From the NCBI RefSeq assembly GCF_037948395.1, contig NZ_CP149940.1, positions 4,712,001 to 4,776,000 on the forward strand: a stretch of DNA of 64,000 nt, read 5' to 3'. A model generated the notes under the pieces. That model was given only the letters and a program-made list of their open reading frames with translations. It had not been told where the DNA came from and searched no databases. The translations under genes were made by a program, and so were the position numbers. Origin of the DNA: Serratia nevei (lineage in GTDB: Bacteria; Pseudomonadota; Gammaproteobacteria; Enterobacterales; Enterobacteriaceae). This document shows positions 44,570-52,901 of this stretch, piece after piece (position 1 is the first letter of the stretch; the number at the start of each line of letters is the position of its first letter).

Positions 44570-44917
44570 CTATGCGTTATTATCTTTCGCCACTTCGAAG
44601 TGCACTGACAGCAAATAGGCTTCTTCGATAGGCAATGTGCCAAACTGATTCACCACGCGCTCCGCCATTTGCATGGATTCGGCAGAGATTTCGTCGAACA
44701 ACGATTTATCCACCTCCGGCAACGGCTCACCGGTTATTGAACGCAGCACCATGGCGCGAATATGCGATTCCAGCATCTGTTGCTGCACCGCATTGGTATA
44801 AATATTTTCAGCATTCAGCATCGCGGTAATATCCGCCAACACCCGAGCAGCGATCGCTCCGGCTTCGCTGACATCGGATTGTTCAATTTCTTTTATCGAA
44901 GCAGATCCATCATTCAC
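44570..44917 (-). CDS. Stand-alone PRD-domain protein
   Basis: A 115-residue protein consisting of a single PTS regulation domain (TIGR03582, EF_0829 type) and no DNA-binding part. The two PRD histidines are present: His52 (ESHIRAMVLR) and His106 (LLSVHFEVA). It is the first gene of the operon. It may be a phosphorylation-dependent partner or decoy for the 638-residue PRD regulator at the other end of the locus (inference). Confidence 0.82.
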   Translation of the reverse strand: MNDGSASIKEIEQSDVSEAGAIAARVLADITAMLNAENIYTNAVQQQMLESHIRAMVLRSITGEPLPEVDKSLFDEISAESMQMAERVVNQFGTLPIEEAYLLSVHFEVAKDNNA

Positions 44918-44963
44918 TTTTCAGTACCCCTAGATCCTACATTAATCAGTAAGCCGTAAAGCG

Positions 44964-45015
44964 CATCACCTGAATAACCCGCTTTCTGTGATGTCTTTAC
45001 CCTACCCTCGGTAGG
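44964..45015 (-). promoter_or_regulatory. Dyads in the leader of the catabolic operon
   Basis: Upstream of the PRD gene are two dyads: CATCAC (44964-44969) with GTGATG (44988-44993), and CCTACC (45001-45006) with GGTAGG (45010-45015). They could be regulator-binding sites or RNA structures. No clear sigma-70 or sigma-54 promoter was found; a weak TAGGAT box lies near 44937. The 423 bp gap 44918-45340 contains no supported gene. Confidence 0.35.
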
Positions 45016-45243
45016 ATTTTCTGTGTAGACCGGTTTTTTCCAGTTCGAAGTGGAAATCGAATGACGCGCGGGGATCCATTTCGCAAAACGGCGCGGCGGT
45101 GAAAAAGTCAATGAGATAACAAATAGATAACCGGGCTAACCGTTTCTTTTGCCACGATTGACGATAAAAGCCTTCGTGATCGGGATCTCTTTCTTTTCTC
45201 GCCCCAACCGCCTACTATCAATAGGACAAATCGACATTACCCA

Positions 45244-45288
45244 CACCCCCGCTCCTCTGGCGCGGGGGTGTTGCTTTGTGTTGTTTTT
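45244..45288 (+). terminator. Strong hairpin with T-rich tail ahead of rnk
   Basis: CACCCCCGC (45244-45252) pairs with GCGGGGGTG (45262-45270), and TTGCTTTGTGTTGTTTTT follows. It has the form of a plus-strand terminator, yet no plus-strand gene precedes it within 9 kb except higA. It could end a small RNA or an antisense transcript, or act as an attenuator for rnk. Confidence 0.65.
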
Positions 45289-45340
45289 CCGAATTTATGG
45301 GTGCACAGACTGGCACCCTTTGATTTGACTGGAGAGTGGA

Positions 45341-45751
45341 ATGACCAAACCCATCATTACTATTAATGAGCTGGATGCGGAACGCCTGGATGCGCTATTG
45401 GAACAACCGGCCTTTGCCAACACCGACGTCGCCGCCGCGCTGAACGACGAGTTGGATCGCGCGGAAATCCTGCCGCCGGAGAAAATGCCGGCCAACGTGG
45501 TGACCATGAACAGCCGCGTGCGTTTTCGCGATCTGCACACCGATGAAGAGCACGTGCGCACGCTGGTTTACCCGGCATCGCTGAAAGACAGCCACGATCA
45601 GCTGTCGGTAATGGCGCCGCTGGGCGCAGCGCTGCTCGGCATGCACGTCGGCAAGCAGATCTCCTGGCAATTGCCGAACGGTGAAGAAGCGCGGATTGAA
45701 GTGCTGGAATTGCTGTACCAGCCGGAAGCGGCGGGCGAATACCACCGTTAA
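45341..45751 (+). CDS. rnk: Rnk, regulator of nucleoside diphosphate kinase
   Basis: A 136-residue GreA-like protein with an N-terminal coiled coil too short to enter the RNA polymerase channel fully. The family motifs [10 protein letters not shown] and [20 protein letters not shown] are clear. Rnk restores Ndk and succinyl-CoA synthetase levels in algR2 mutants of Pseudomonas and binds RNA polymerase. Ribosome binding site TGGAGAG precedes the ATG. Confidence 0.94.
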   Translation: MTKPIITINELDAERLDALLEQPAFANTDVAAALNDELDRAEILPPEKMPANVVTMNSRVRFRDLHTDEEHVRTLVYPASLKDSHDQLSVMAPLGAALLGMHVGKQISWQLPNGEEARIEVLELLYQPEAAGEYHR

Positions 45752-45758
45752 GCGGTTC

Positions 45759-45790
45759 TCAGGGCGGCATCCGGCCGCCCTTTCTGTTTC
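45759..45790. terminator. Terminator between rnk and the permease gene
   Basis: AGGGCGG (45761-45767), loop CATCCGG, CCGCCCT (45775-45781), then TTCTGTTT. It lies between converging genes. Confidence 0.8.
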
Positions 45791-46577
45791 AGAGGCAGAT
45801 AGCGATCAGCACGGCGATCAGCAGCAGCACGTAGATTTTGGCATGCAGCGCATCGCTCACCTTAGGCAAACAGCGCCTGGCAAACACGATCCCCGCAATT
45901 CCCGCGACCACCAGCAACCCCAGAATGTTCAGATTGACGTAGCCCAGATACTGCGGCCCGCTCATCTCGTGCCACCCCAACACGATATACATCAGCGCCC
46001 CGATCACCGCCACCGGGATCGACAGCGGATTAGCGGCGCTGACGCAATACTTCATGTCGTAACCATGGCGGCGCAGCAGCGGCACGGTCATCACGCTGCC
46101 GCCCACCCCCAGCAGGGTGGCGATGCCGCCGATCAGCGGCCCACCGCCCCACAGCGTAACGGGGGACAGTTCGGCGCGCGCCGGTTTGATCAAAAAACCC
46201 CGGCGGAACAGGCAGTCGGCGATGGTCACTGCCATATAGACCACAAACAGCCCGCGGATCACGCCGTCCGCCAGCAGTGAAGAGGCGAACGCGCCCAGCG
46301 CCGCGCCGATGCCGATGAAAAAGATCAGCGGCACGATGGTTTCACGCAGCAGGTTGCCGCTGCGCCAGTTGGTCAGCGTGGCGTAACTCGCGTTGAGGAT
46401 CATCACCGCCGTCGAGGTCGCCACCGCGATATGCATCGCCTGGCCGGGCTGCTCGCCCGAGGCGGAGATCAGGTGATAGACGAAAGGCACCACCACAAAG
46501 CCGCCGCCGAAGCCGAACAGAATGGTGGTGATGCCGGTCAGAAAACCGGCACTCAGTACAATCAAGGTTTCAATCAT
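45789..46577 (-). CDS. TauE/SafE-family membrane permease
   Basis: A 262-residue membrane protein with about eight segments and the two family repeats (GFLTGITTILFGFGGGFVVVPF near the start, and GGGPLIGGIATLLGVGGSVMTVPLL in the middle). TauE/SafE proteins export or import sulfite, sulfoacetate and other organosulfur anions; the substrate here is unknown. The start overlaps the formyltransferase stop by 8 bp, so it is the last gene of a three-gene operon. The upstream in-frame extension lies inside that gene and was rejected. Confidence 0.86.
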   Translation of the reverse strand: MIETLIVLSAGFLTGITTILFGFGGGFVVVPFVYHLISASGEQPGQAMHIAVATSTAVMILNASYATLTNWRSGNLLRETIVPLIFFIGIGAALGAFASSLLADGVIRGLFVVYMAVTIADCLFRRGFLIKPARAELSPVTLWGGGPLIGGIATLLGVGGSVMTVPLLRRHGYDMKYCVSAANPLSIPVAVIGALMYIVLGWHEMSGPQYLGYVNLNILGLLVVAGIAGIVFARRCLPKVSDALHAKIYVLLLIAVLIAICL

Positions 46578-47451
46578 GGCCGTGCGCCCGCACGAAGTCG
46601 TCGAACCCGGCGCAGAACTGCCCCGCCAGCGGGTGGAAACGATCGCCGACGAACAGCCCCAGATACTGCTCTCGCACGGCGTCATGGTCCACCAGCTCAA
46701 TGCCCGCCTGCTCTGCCTGCGCCAGCGTCTGCGCGTCCGGGAAGCCCCAGTAGCGCGAATCGCCCTGCTTTTCCGCCGCTATCGCTTCGCTATGCTCCGC
46801 CCGCATCAGCTGGCGCGCCAGGAAAGTGCCGCTCTGCACGCCCAACAGCATCATGTTTTCCAGGAACGACAGATCGTGACGCAGCTCGGCGGGCAGGCGG
46901 GCGATCACCGGGCCGGCGTCCCAGTGCTCATCCATTTCATGCAGCGTTACCGCACAGTCCCTGTCACCGTTCATCATCGCGCGGAACAGCGTCATCACCC
47001 CGCGATAGCGCGGCAAATCCCCCGGATGCAGGTTCCAGAGCAGCTTGCCGCGTCGGCTGAAGGCGCGAACATAGTCGGCGGAGAATTTCTGATAACAGCG
47101 CAGGGAGATCACCCCATCCATATGCCCCAGGCTGCTGATAAACGCGGTGTCGTTGATGTCGAGAACGCGATGCGCTTTGACCCCGGCGGCGGCCAGGAAC
47201 AGCGCCGGCGGCTGATAGGCGCCCTCGCAGGCGGCGGCGTTGCGGCCCACGAACGGGAACACGAAATCGTTCAGCACTTCGCGCTCATACAGCCCCAGGC
47301 GGCGAACAGCCGGCTCCTGCGTGCGCCCGGCGCTTTTCGCCAGGGGGAAATACACCGTAAAGGCACACTCGCCTTTCAGGGCGGCGATCAGATCCTGACA
47401 CACCAGCCAGGAGAAAATGTCGTTGCCGACAAAGAGCGCTACGTTTTTCAT
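46570..47451 (-). CDS. Formyltransferase-family enzyme of unknown substrate
   Basis: A 293-residue protein with the 10-formyl-tetrahydrofolate transferase catalytic fold. The triad is visible as Asn140 and His142 in NLHPGDLPRYRG and Asp178 in DEHWDAGPVI; the His-Asp spacing of 36 equals that in methionyl-tRNA formyltransferase. It is not Fmt itself, since the C-terminal tRNA-binding part is lacking. Coupling (ATGA) to the FAD gene upstream recalls hydroxyornithine-formylating pairs such as PvdA/PvdF, but no peptide synthetase is nearby. It probably formylates a small amine. Confidence 0.78.
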   Translation of the reverse strand: MKNVALFVGNDIFSWLVCQDLIAALKGECAFTVYFPLAKSAGRTQEPAVRRLGLYEREVLNDFVFPFVGRNAAACEGAYQPPALFLAAAGVKAHRVLDINDTAFISSLGHMDGVISLRCYQKFSADYVRAFSRRGKLLWNLHPGDLPRYRGVMTLFRAMMNGDRDCAVTLHEMDEHWDAGPVIARLPAELRHDLSFLENMMLLGVQSGTFLARQLMRAEHSEAIAAEKQGDSRYWGFPDAQTLAQAEQAGIELVDHDAVREQYLGLFVGDRFHPLAGQFCAGFDDFVRAHGHD

Positions 47452-48902
47452 ACTTCAGCCTTCTTTGCGTTGAAAATAGGGTTGTTAAACACGATCTTGC
47501 TGATATCCCGCGTGATGGACTCCATCGCCGAGGTGTAAAACAGATCGCCCTTGGCGGGCGCGCCGAGCGAGTAGAGATGCTGCTCGCGGCCGCGCCGGTC
47601 GGCGATTTTCAGCGTGTGCGGGTTGCACTTCACGCCGCCGAACAGGTTCTCTTGCACCAGCCCGTCTTGCAGCAGCTGATGGCTCAGGCGGTTGGGCGGC
47701 AGTTGATAGGAAGGCGTGGTGCAGTTGAACAGATACTGCGCGTGCACCCGCGTCTCATGGCAACGGAGGGTAAACCCGTCCGCTCCCTTGCTGATATCCG
47801 CCAGGCCGCCGCAGGCGCGCAGGCGTTGGCTCTCCAGCGCCGCCACGATCTTGTTGGCGTTCTTGATCGGCATGGCGTGCCGATTGCGCATCCAGGAGGA
47901 GTTGTAAAAACGCATGAAGACCTGCCGGTTGTTGGCATCCATCTTGACCCAGGCGGCGCACACCGCCGGGTGGATCGCCGCCAGATAGCTGCAGATATGC
48001 TCCCGGGCAAAACGCGCGCGATCGAGGCTGTCCGCCAGATCGCGGTAACAATCGCGCCTTTCCCCCAGCGCCGAGAGCACCGTCAACCGCTCCGGCCCCG
48101 GATAGTGGCGCGCCAGCGCGGCATTGATCGCATGCACCAGCTGATGCGCGTCAATGAAATCGCTGCCGGCGACAAAGCGCCGCACCCCCTCCACAAACGC
48201 CTCCGGCGGCGGACGCATCAGCGCCGGCTGCACGCTGGGGAACAGGCCCGAGCGCGATAAAGCGCAGATGTCGGTCGCCCCCAGGCGCTCCATCAGCTCT
48301 ACGATGGCGTCAATCGCCGTCAGGCTGCAGCCGATCACGCCGATGGTCGAATAAGGGTTGATCGGCGGCAGATCCTGGTGGGCCTGATAAGCGATCACCC
48401 CGTCCACCGGATAGAGACATTCCGGCGGGTTGTGCCCTGAGCACAGCACCAGCGCGTTCATCTGCTCGGCGCCGCCGCAGGCGGTGGTCAGCCGATAGCC
48501 GGCTTCGTGCGGCGCGATGGCATTCACTTCGGCGGTCACGAAATTCAGCGTCACGTTACTGTCCGCCGCCATATAAATCGTCATGTCGCGAATAAAATCG
48601 AGATATTCCCGATACAGCCAGCGCGGCGGATAACGATCCTGGCAAAACTGCGGGAAATGCATGGCAATCCAATCAACAAAGTGCGCATCGTCGAAAATAT
48701 CCGCCGACATGTTTTCCGGCGTCATATTTAATATATGGCTGTCAAAATCGCTGCTGTATGCCATACCGCCTTTGAAGCCCTGCTTGTCGAAAACCTTCAG
48801 GGAAAGCGGTCTTTTGCAATGATTAACCGACTTATTTTTTATAAAGTTATACGCAAAAGAGATCCCGGCGGCTCCGCCGCCAATCACACCGAACTTATAC
48901 AT
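47448..48902 (-). CDS. FAD/NAD(P)-binding oxidoreductase (PF13454-like)
   Basis: A 484-residue flavoprotein-like enzyme. FAD fold GVIGGGAAGISFAYNF at residues 5-20; second dinucleotide fold GVIGCSLTAIDAIVEL near residue 190; ILNMTPENMSADIF resembles the FAD-contact region of the PF13454 group. The overall architecture is that of flavin-dependent monooxygenase-type proteins such as N-hydroxylases, but the activity is unknown. First gene of an operon with the formyltransferase and permease, divergent from an AraC regulator. Confidence 0.78.
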   Translation of the reverse strand: MYKFGVIGGGAAGISFAYNFIKNKSVNHCKRPLSLKVFDKQGFKGGMAYSSDFDSHILNMTPENMSADIFDDAHFVDWIAMHFPQFCQDRYPPRWLYREYLDFIRDMTIYMAADSNVTLNFVTAEVNAIAPHEAGYRLTTACGGAEQMNALVLCSGHNPPECLYPVDGVIAYQAHQDLPPINPYSTIGVIGCSLTAIDAIVELMERLGATDICALSRSGLFPSVQPALMRPPPEAFVEGVRRFVAGSDFIDAHQLVHAINAALARHYPGPERLTVLSALGERRDCYRDLADSLDRARFAREHICSYLAAIHPAVCAAWVKMDANNRQVFMRFYNSSWMRNRHAMPIKNANKIVAALESQRLRACGGLADISKGADGFTLRCHETRVHAQYLFNCTTPSYQLPPNRLSHQLLQDGLVQENLFGGVKCNPHTLKIADRRGREQHLYSLGAPAKGDLFYTSAMESITRDISKIVFNNPIFNAKKAEV

Positions 48903-49003
48903 GAAATATCACCTTATAGTCATTGAACTGCACTAAGAACTATTGCTTCAGGTGTTGGAATAAAATGACGCTTTATTCCTTATTAACTTCTTGTATTGCG
49001 AGA

Positions 49004-49017
49004 ACGAGAACGTTCGT
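49004..49017. promoter_or_regulatory. Dyad between the FAD operon and the AraC gene
   Basis: ACGAGAACGTTCGT contains the perfect palindrome GAACGTTC (49008-49015). It lies about 100 bp from the FAD gene start and 170 bp from the AraC gene start, a suitable place for an operator. No other feature was found in the 283 bp gap 48903-49185. Confidence 0.35.
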
Positions 49018-49185
49018 CCCACCCCGGTGTGAAAACTTGCATGGGTTGCCTGGCCGATAAAATAGCGGCGCCCCGAACAAGCGTTATTTTTCTGCCCCGA
49101 TAGTAGGGCGACGGCTGTTGGCTTGCTTTATATGAAGGGCCAACTATCATTGCGTTTCGGCCAATCTGTCCGCCAAAGAGGACAC

Positions 49186-49968
49186 ATGCGCAATGTCCGC
49201 ATTGATGACATCGACCACGTAACGCGCGCGGTGATCGCCATCGGCACCGACTACCCACCGGGGCATCTGTTGCCGATGCACAGCCACCGGCGCGCGCAGT
49301 TGCTGTACGGCGCCACCGGCGTCATGCACGTTTTCACCCAGCAAGGCAATTGGGTCGTCCCGCCGCAGCACGCGGTGTGGCTGCCGCCGCAGATGCCGCA
49401 CGCGGTGAGGATGGTCGGCGTCACCACCCGCAGCCTGTATCTCGAACCCGGCGCGTTGCCCGCCGAACGGCCGCAGGTCTGTCAGGTGGTCAGCGTTACC
49501 CCGCTGATGCGCCAGCTGTTGATGGCGGCGGTGGATATGCCGCTGGAGTATGAGCGAGACGGACGCGACGGAGCGCTGGCGGCGCTGCTGCTGCATGAAC
49601 TGGCCCGGCTGCAACCCTTGCCGTTGCACATCCCGCTGCCCGCCGATCCTCGGCTGGGCGAGCTGTGCCACGCCTTTTTGCAACACCCCGACGCTCACGA
49701 CTCCGCGCAGCGGTGGGCCCCTCGTCTGTACATGAGCATTCGCACCTTCAGTCGCTTCTTTCGCGCGCAGACCGGCCTGCCGTTTTCGCAATGGCGCCAA
49801 CGCGCCTGCGTGGTGCTGGCGCTGGCGCTGCTGGCCGAAGGGCGCAGCGTAACGCAGGTGGCGATGGAAATGGGATATGACAGCAGCGCGGCGTTTTCAA
49901 CCATGTTTCGCCGCGTGCTGGGGCAAGCGCCCTCCTCCTATCTGACGGAAGACGGGCGCGACGGTTGA
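49186..49968 (+). CDS. AraC-family regulator with N-terminal cupin
   Basis: A 260-residue regulator: an N-terminal cupin-type sensor (about 15-110, with GHLLPMHSHRRAQLLYG and PPQHAVWLPPQMPH) and a C-terminal double helix-turn-helix (about 155-255, with MSIRTFSRFFRAQTG and VTQVAMEMGYDSSAAFSTMFRR). The ATG at 49186 was chosen for the AGAGGA 4-5 bp upstream. It is divergent from the FAD/formyltransferase/permease operon and is its likely regulator. Proteins of this layout (NimR/YdfF-like) often repress or activate a neighbouring transporter. Confidence 0.85.
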   Translation: MRNVRIDDIDHVTRAVIAIGTDYPPGHLLPMHSHRRAQLLYGATGVMHVFTQQGNWVVPPQHAVWLPPQMPHAVRMVGVTTRSLYLEPGALPAERPQVCQVVSVTPLMRQLLMAAVDMPLEYERDGRDGALAALLLHELARLQPLPLHIPLPADPRLGELCHAFLQHPDAHDSAQRWAPRLYMSIRTFSRFFRAQTGLPFSQWRQRACVVLALALLAEGRSVTQVAMEMGYDSSAAFSTMFRRVLGQAPSSYLTEDGRDG

Positions 49969-49972
49969 CGGG

Positions 49973-50359
49973 TTAGCGGAATTTCTTGTGGTTGGCGTCG
50001 CGGGTCTGTTTGAACCCCTGCGCCAGCTGCTTCGCTTCGGCGACTTTGCCCTGGTTGGCCAGCGCCAGCGCCTGATCGATCTGGCCGATCAGGGTATCCA
50101 GCCCGTGGCGGAAATCTTTCATTTCCGGACTGTCGGCGGCTTTGTCCTCCAGCTTCGGCGGGGTGCCCTGCTTGGCGTCCTGCGCGGCGGCGCGCATGTT
50201 TTGCAGGCTCTGTGTGAGGGTAGCGGCGGAATCGGTATTCAGCACCGTTTTGTAGTTTTCCGCCAGGGTGTCCATATCGTCGCCCAGATCGGCGGCGGCC
50301 GCCAGCGAACTGGCCGCCAGCAGCGTCAACGCCGCCAGCGCTTTCAGGGTATTCTGCAT
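49973..50359 (-). CDS. cybC: Soluble cytochrome b562
   Basis: A 128-residue periplasmic four-helix-bundle haem protein. A Sec signal peptide of 22 residues ends in LAAA. In the mature protein both haem ligands are in place: Met7 (ADLGDDM) and the His five residues from the end (NHKKFR). The block PPKLEDKAADSPEMKDFRHG is nearly identical to E. coli cytochrome b562. Function as an electron carrier is unproven. The stop lies 4 bp from the converging AraC gene. Confidence 0.93.
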   Translation of the reverse strand: MQNTLKALAALTLLAASSLAAAADLGDDMDTLAENYKTVLNTDSAATLTQSLQNMRAAAQDAKQGTPPKLEDKAADSPEMKDFRHGLDTLIGQIDQALALANQGKVAEAKQLAQGFKQTRDANHKKFR

Positions 50360-50497
50360 GTTTGCTCACCTTCCAGTTATTGTTTTAATTAACCCACCGT
50401 TACCATAGGCAAGGCCGGGCAAAACCGAAACCGGAGATTTGTAAGCAAGGTTGAGACGGGATAACGCGCGACCGGCGGGCGCCGGCCGCGCAGAGGA

Positions 50498-51838
50498 TCA
50501 TTGACCGGCGATCTTCATTTCCGGCAACAGCACCGAACCGCACTGGATATTGCTGCGGGTTTCGATATCGCTGCCGACGCTGACGATATTGCGCAGCATG
50601 TCTTTCAGGTTACCGGCGATGGTGATCTCGCTGACCGGGTATTGGATCTCGCCGTTTTCGACCCAGAAACCGGCGGCGCCGCGCGAGTAATCGCCGGTAA
50701 CGCCGCTGACGCCCTGGCCCATCAGCTCGGTCACCACCAGGCCGGTGCCAAGCTGTTTCAACATGCCGGCAAAGTCCGCGCCCTGCCCGGCAATGCGCCA
50801 GTTATGGATGCCGCCGGCATGACCGGTGCTGTGCAGGCCCAGCTTGCGCGCCGAGTAGCTGGTCATCAGCCAGGTTTGCAGCACGCCGTCCTTGACGATA
50901 TCGCGCCGCTGGGTGCGCACGCCCTCGCTGTCGAACGGCGTCGACGCCAGCCCTTTCAGCAGGTGCGGATGCTCCTCGACGGTCAGCCACGCCGGCAGGA
51001 TCTGTTTGCCGAGCGAGTCCAGCAGGAAGGTCGATTTGCGGTAAACGCTGCTGCCGCTGATGGCGCCCACCAGATGGCCGAACAGCCCGGTGGCCACCTC
51101 GGAGGCGAACAGCACCGGCGCCTTCATGGTCGACAGTTTGCGCGGCGCGAGACGCGCCAGCGTGCGGCGGGCGCACTCCTGCCCCACCCATTCGGGGCTT
51201 TGCAGATCGCCCATCGCACGGCCGATGGTGTAAGCGTAATCTCGCTCCATATCGCCGTCCTGCTCAGCAATGACGCAGCTGGACAGCGAGTGGCGGCTGG
51301 AACAGTAGCTTTGCAGCATGCCGTGGCTGTTGCCGAACACCTTGATGCCGTAGTGGCTGTTGAAGCTGCCGCCTTCGGTGTTGGTGATGCGCTTGTCCGC
51401 CGCCAGCGAAGCCTGCTCGGCACGCGCCGCCAGCTCGATGCCGCGCTCGGCGTCCAGTTCGATCGGGTGGAACAGATCGAGATCCGGCGCCTCGAACGCC
51501 AGCAGATCTTTCTCCGCCGGGCCGGCGCAGGGATCTTCAGAGGTGTAGCGCGCGATATCCAACGCCGCCTGCACGGTGCGGGCGATGGCGTCCGGGCTGA
51601 GATCGGTGGAAGAGGCGCTGCCTTTGCGCTGACGGTGATACACGGTGATACCCAGCGCGCCATCGCTGTTGAACTCGACGTTTTCCACCTCGCCGAAGCG
51701 GGTACTGACGCTGATGCCGGTCGATTTGGTGACCGCGACTTCCGCCGCGTCGGAACCGGCGCGGGCCAGCTCCAGCGCCTGAGAAACGGCCTGTTCCAGC
51801 GCCTTGCGCTGTTCTGCAACTTGAGTGACTACTTTCAT
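50498..51838 (-). CDS. pmbA: PmbA (TldE), subunit of the TldD/TldE metalloprotease
   Basis: A 446-residue protein. With TldD it forms a heterodimeric protease that degrades unfolded peptides, matures microcin B17 and removes the CcdA antitoxin in E. coli. As usual for TldE there is no HExxxH motif; catalysis needs TldD. The C-terminus [11 protein letters not shown] is identical to E. coli. The start [11 protein letters not shown] was set by homology; the frame opens 44 codons upstream. Confidence 0.95.
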   Translation of the reverse strand: MKVVTQVAEQRKALEQAVSQALELARAGSDAAEVAVTKSTGISVSTRFGEVENVEFNSDGALGITVYHRQRKGSASSTDLSPDAIARTVQAALDIARYTSEDPCAGPAEKDLLAFEAPDLDLFHPIELDAERGIELAARAEQASLAADKRITNTEGGSFNSHYGIKVFGNSHGMLQSYCSSRHSLSSCVIAEQDGDMERDYAYTIGRAMGDLQSPEWVGQECARRTLARLAPRKLSTMKAPVLFASEVATGLFGHLVGAISGSSVYRKSTFLLDSLGKQILPAWLTVEEHPHLLKGLASTPFDSEGVRTQRRDIVKDGVLQTWLMTSYSARKLGLHSTGHAGGIHNWRIAGQGADFAGMLKQLGTGLVVTELMGQGVSGVTGDYSRGAAGFWVENGEIQYPVSEITIAGNLKDMLRNIVSVGSDIETRSNIQCGSVLLPEMKIAGQ

Positions 51839-52017
51839 CAATCTGCCATAATTAATCAGAAAATCGTTGAGAAAAGTGCCGGAGCGGCGTAGTTGTGCAC
51901 GCGGGGCGGCGCGCAAAAATCCTGAGATCTCTGCCGTTGAGTCTAACAGGAACCGCGTTGAATTTCGCATAAAGCCGGCAACCTGTTAGGATTAGCCTCT
52001 TTTTAACGGAGCCTACC

Positions 52018-52566
52018 ATGAACAAACAGCCTGAAAACTGGCTCGACGATGTCCCGGAGAATGAAAACGAGGACGATGACGAGATTATCTGGGTCAGTAA
52101 AAGTGAGATTAAACGTGATGCCGAAGCGCTGAAAGACCTGGGGGCCGAAATGGTCGATCTGGGCAAAAACGCGCTGGACCGCATTCCGTTGGACGAAGAT
52201 CTGCGTGCCGCCATCGAGCTGGCGCAAAAGATCAAGAAAGAGGGCCGTCGCCGTCAGCTGCAGCTGATCGGCAAGATGCTGCGCGCCCGCGATATCGAGC
52301 CGATCCAGACCGCGCTCGACAAGCTGAAAAACCGCCACAACCAGCAGGTTTCGCTGTTCCATAAACTGGAAGCGCTGCGCGACCGCCTGGTGGAAGAAGG
52401 CGATGACGTCATTCCGTCGATCCTGGATCTGTATCCGGCCGCCGATCGCCAACAGCTGCGTTCACTGGTGCGCAACGCGCAGAAAGAGAAGGCCGCCAAC
52501 AAGCCGCCTAAGGCTTACCGCCAGATCTTCCAATACCTGCGCGAGCTGGCCGAAGCAGCCGACTAA
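52018..52566 (+). CDS. darP: DarP (YjgA), 50S assembly factor
   Basis: A 182-residue, highly charged helical protein that binds late 50S precursors near the peptidyl transferase centre and promotes their assembly. The acidic N-terminus ([22 protein letters not shown]) and the repeated helical repeats are typical. Divergent from pmbA across 179 bp, the same neighbour as in E. coli. A GGGATGAA/TTCATCCC hairpin (52581-52602) follows and may terminate both this and the barstar gene. Confidence 0.94.
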   Translation: MNKQPENWLDDVPENENEDDDEIIWVSKSEIKRDAEALKDLGAEMVDLGKNALDRIPLDEDLRAAIELAQKIKKEGRRRQLQLIGKMLRARDIEPIQTALDKLKNRHNQQVSLFHKLEALRDRLVEEGDDVIPSILDLYPAADRQQLRSLVRNAQKEKAANKPPKAYRQIFQYLRELAEAAD

Positions 52567-52580
52567 GCGCCGCCGCCATC

Positions 52581-52602
52581 CCGGGATGAAGCCGTTTCAT
52601 CC
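52581..52602. terminator. Possible terminator between darP and the barstar gene
   Basis: GGGATGAA, loop GCCGTT, TTCATCCC lies between the converging stops. No clear T-tract follows, so it is only a candidate. Confidence 0.45.
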
Positions 52603-52896
52603 CCGGTGATGGGCCGGCTCGCCGCTGCTTTCACGGATATTGAAGCGCAGGCTGCCTTCCAGCTCTTCTTCCGCCTCTTCAAACAGCAGAATGATCGCGC
52701 CGAAACGACGCTTGCTGCGGGCATTCAGGTGAGTGAACTCGATTTCCACCGGCAGGCCGATATCGCCGGTCACCACGTCCCACAGCGCGTCGAGGTTGGC
52801 GCCGAACCCCTCGTCCAGCGCAAACTTGCGCGCGAAATCGCGGTAGAAGGCCGGCACATCCTGGATCTGTTCAAAATCAAACTCTACTTTTGCCAT
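52597..52896 (-). CDS. Barstar-family ribonuclease inhibitor (YhcO-like)
   Basis: A 99-residue barstar homologue. The family start (KVEFDFEQIQDVPAFYRDFARKF) and the helix-2 motif FGANLDALWDVVTG, which fills the barnase active site, are present. An acidic C-terminal stretch (FEEAEEELEG) follows. It starts 5 bp after the barnase gene, so it is the likely immunity partner. The start MAKVEFDF follows GTGTGGAG; an upstream extension in frame lies inside the neighbouring gene. Confidence 0.9.
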   Translation of the reverse strand: MAKVEFDFEQIQDVPAFYRDFARKFALDEGFGANLDALWDVVTGDIGLPVEIEFTHLNARSKRRFGAIILLFEEAEEELEGSLRFNIRESSGEPAHHRG

Positions 52897-52901
52897 CAAA
52901 C

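Noticed and set aside
45159..45187. TTGACG with CGGGAT as promoter of a small RNA upstream of rnk
   Set aside because: The -10 box is too poor to call; the possible transcript is kept as a finding only because of the terminator-like hairpin.
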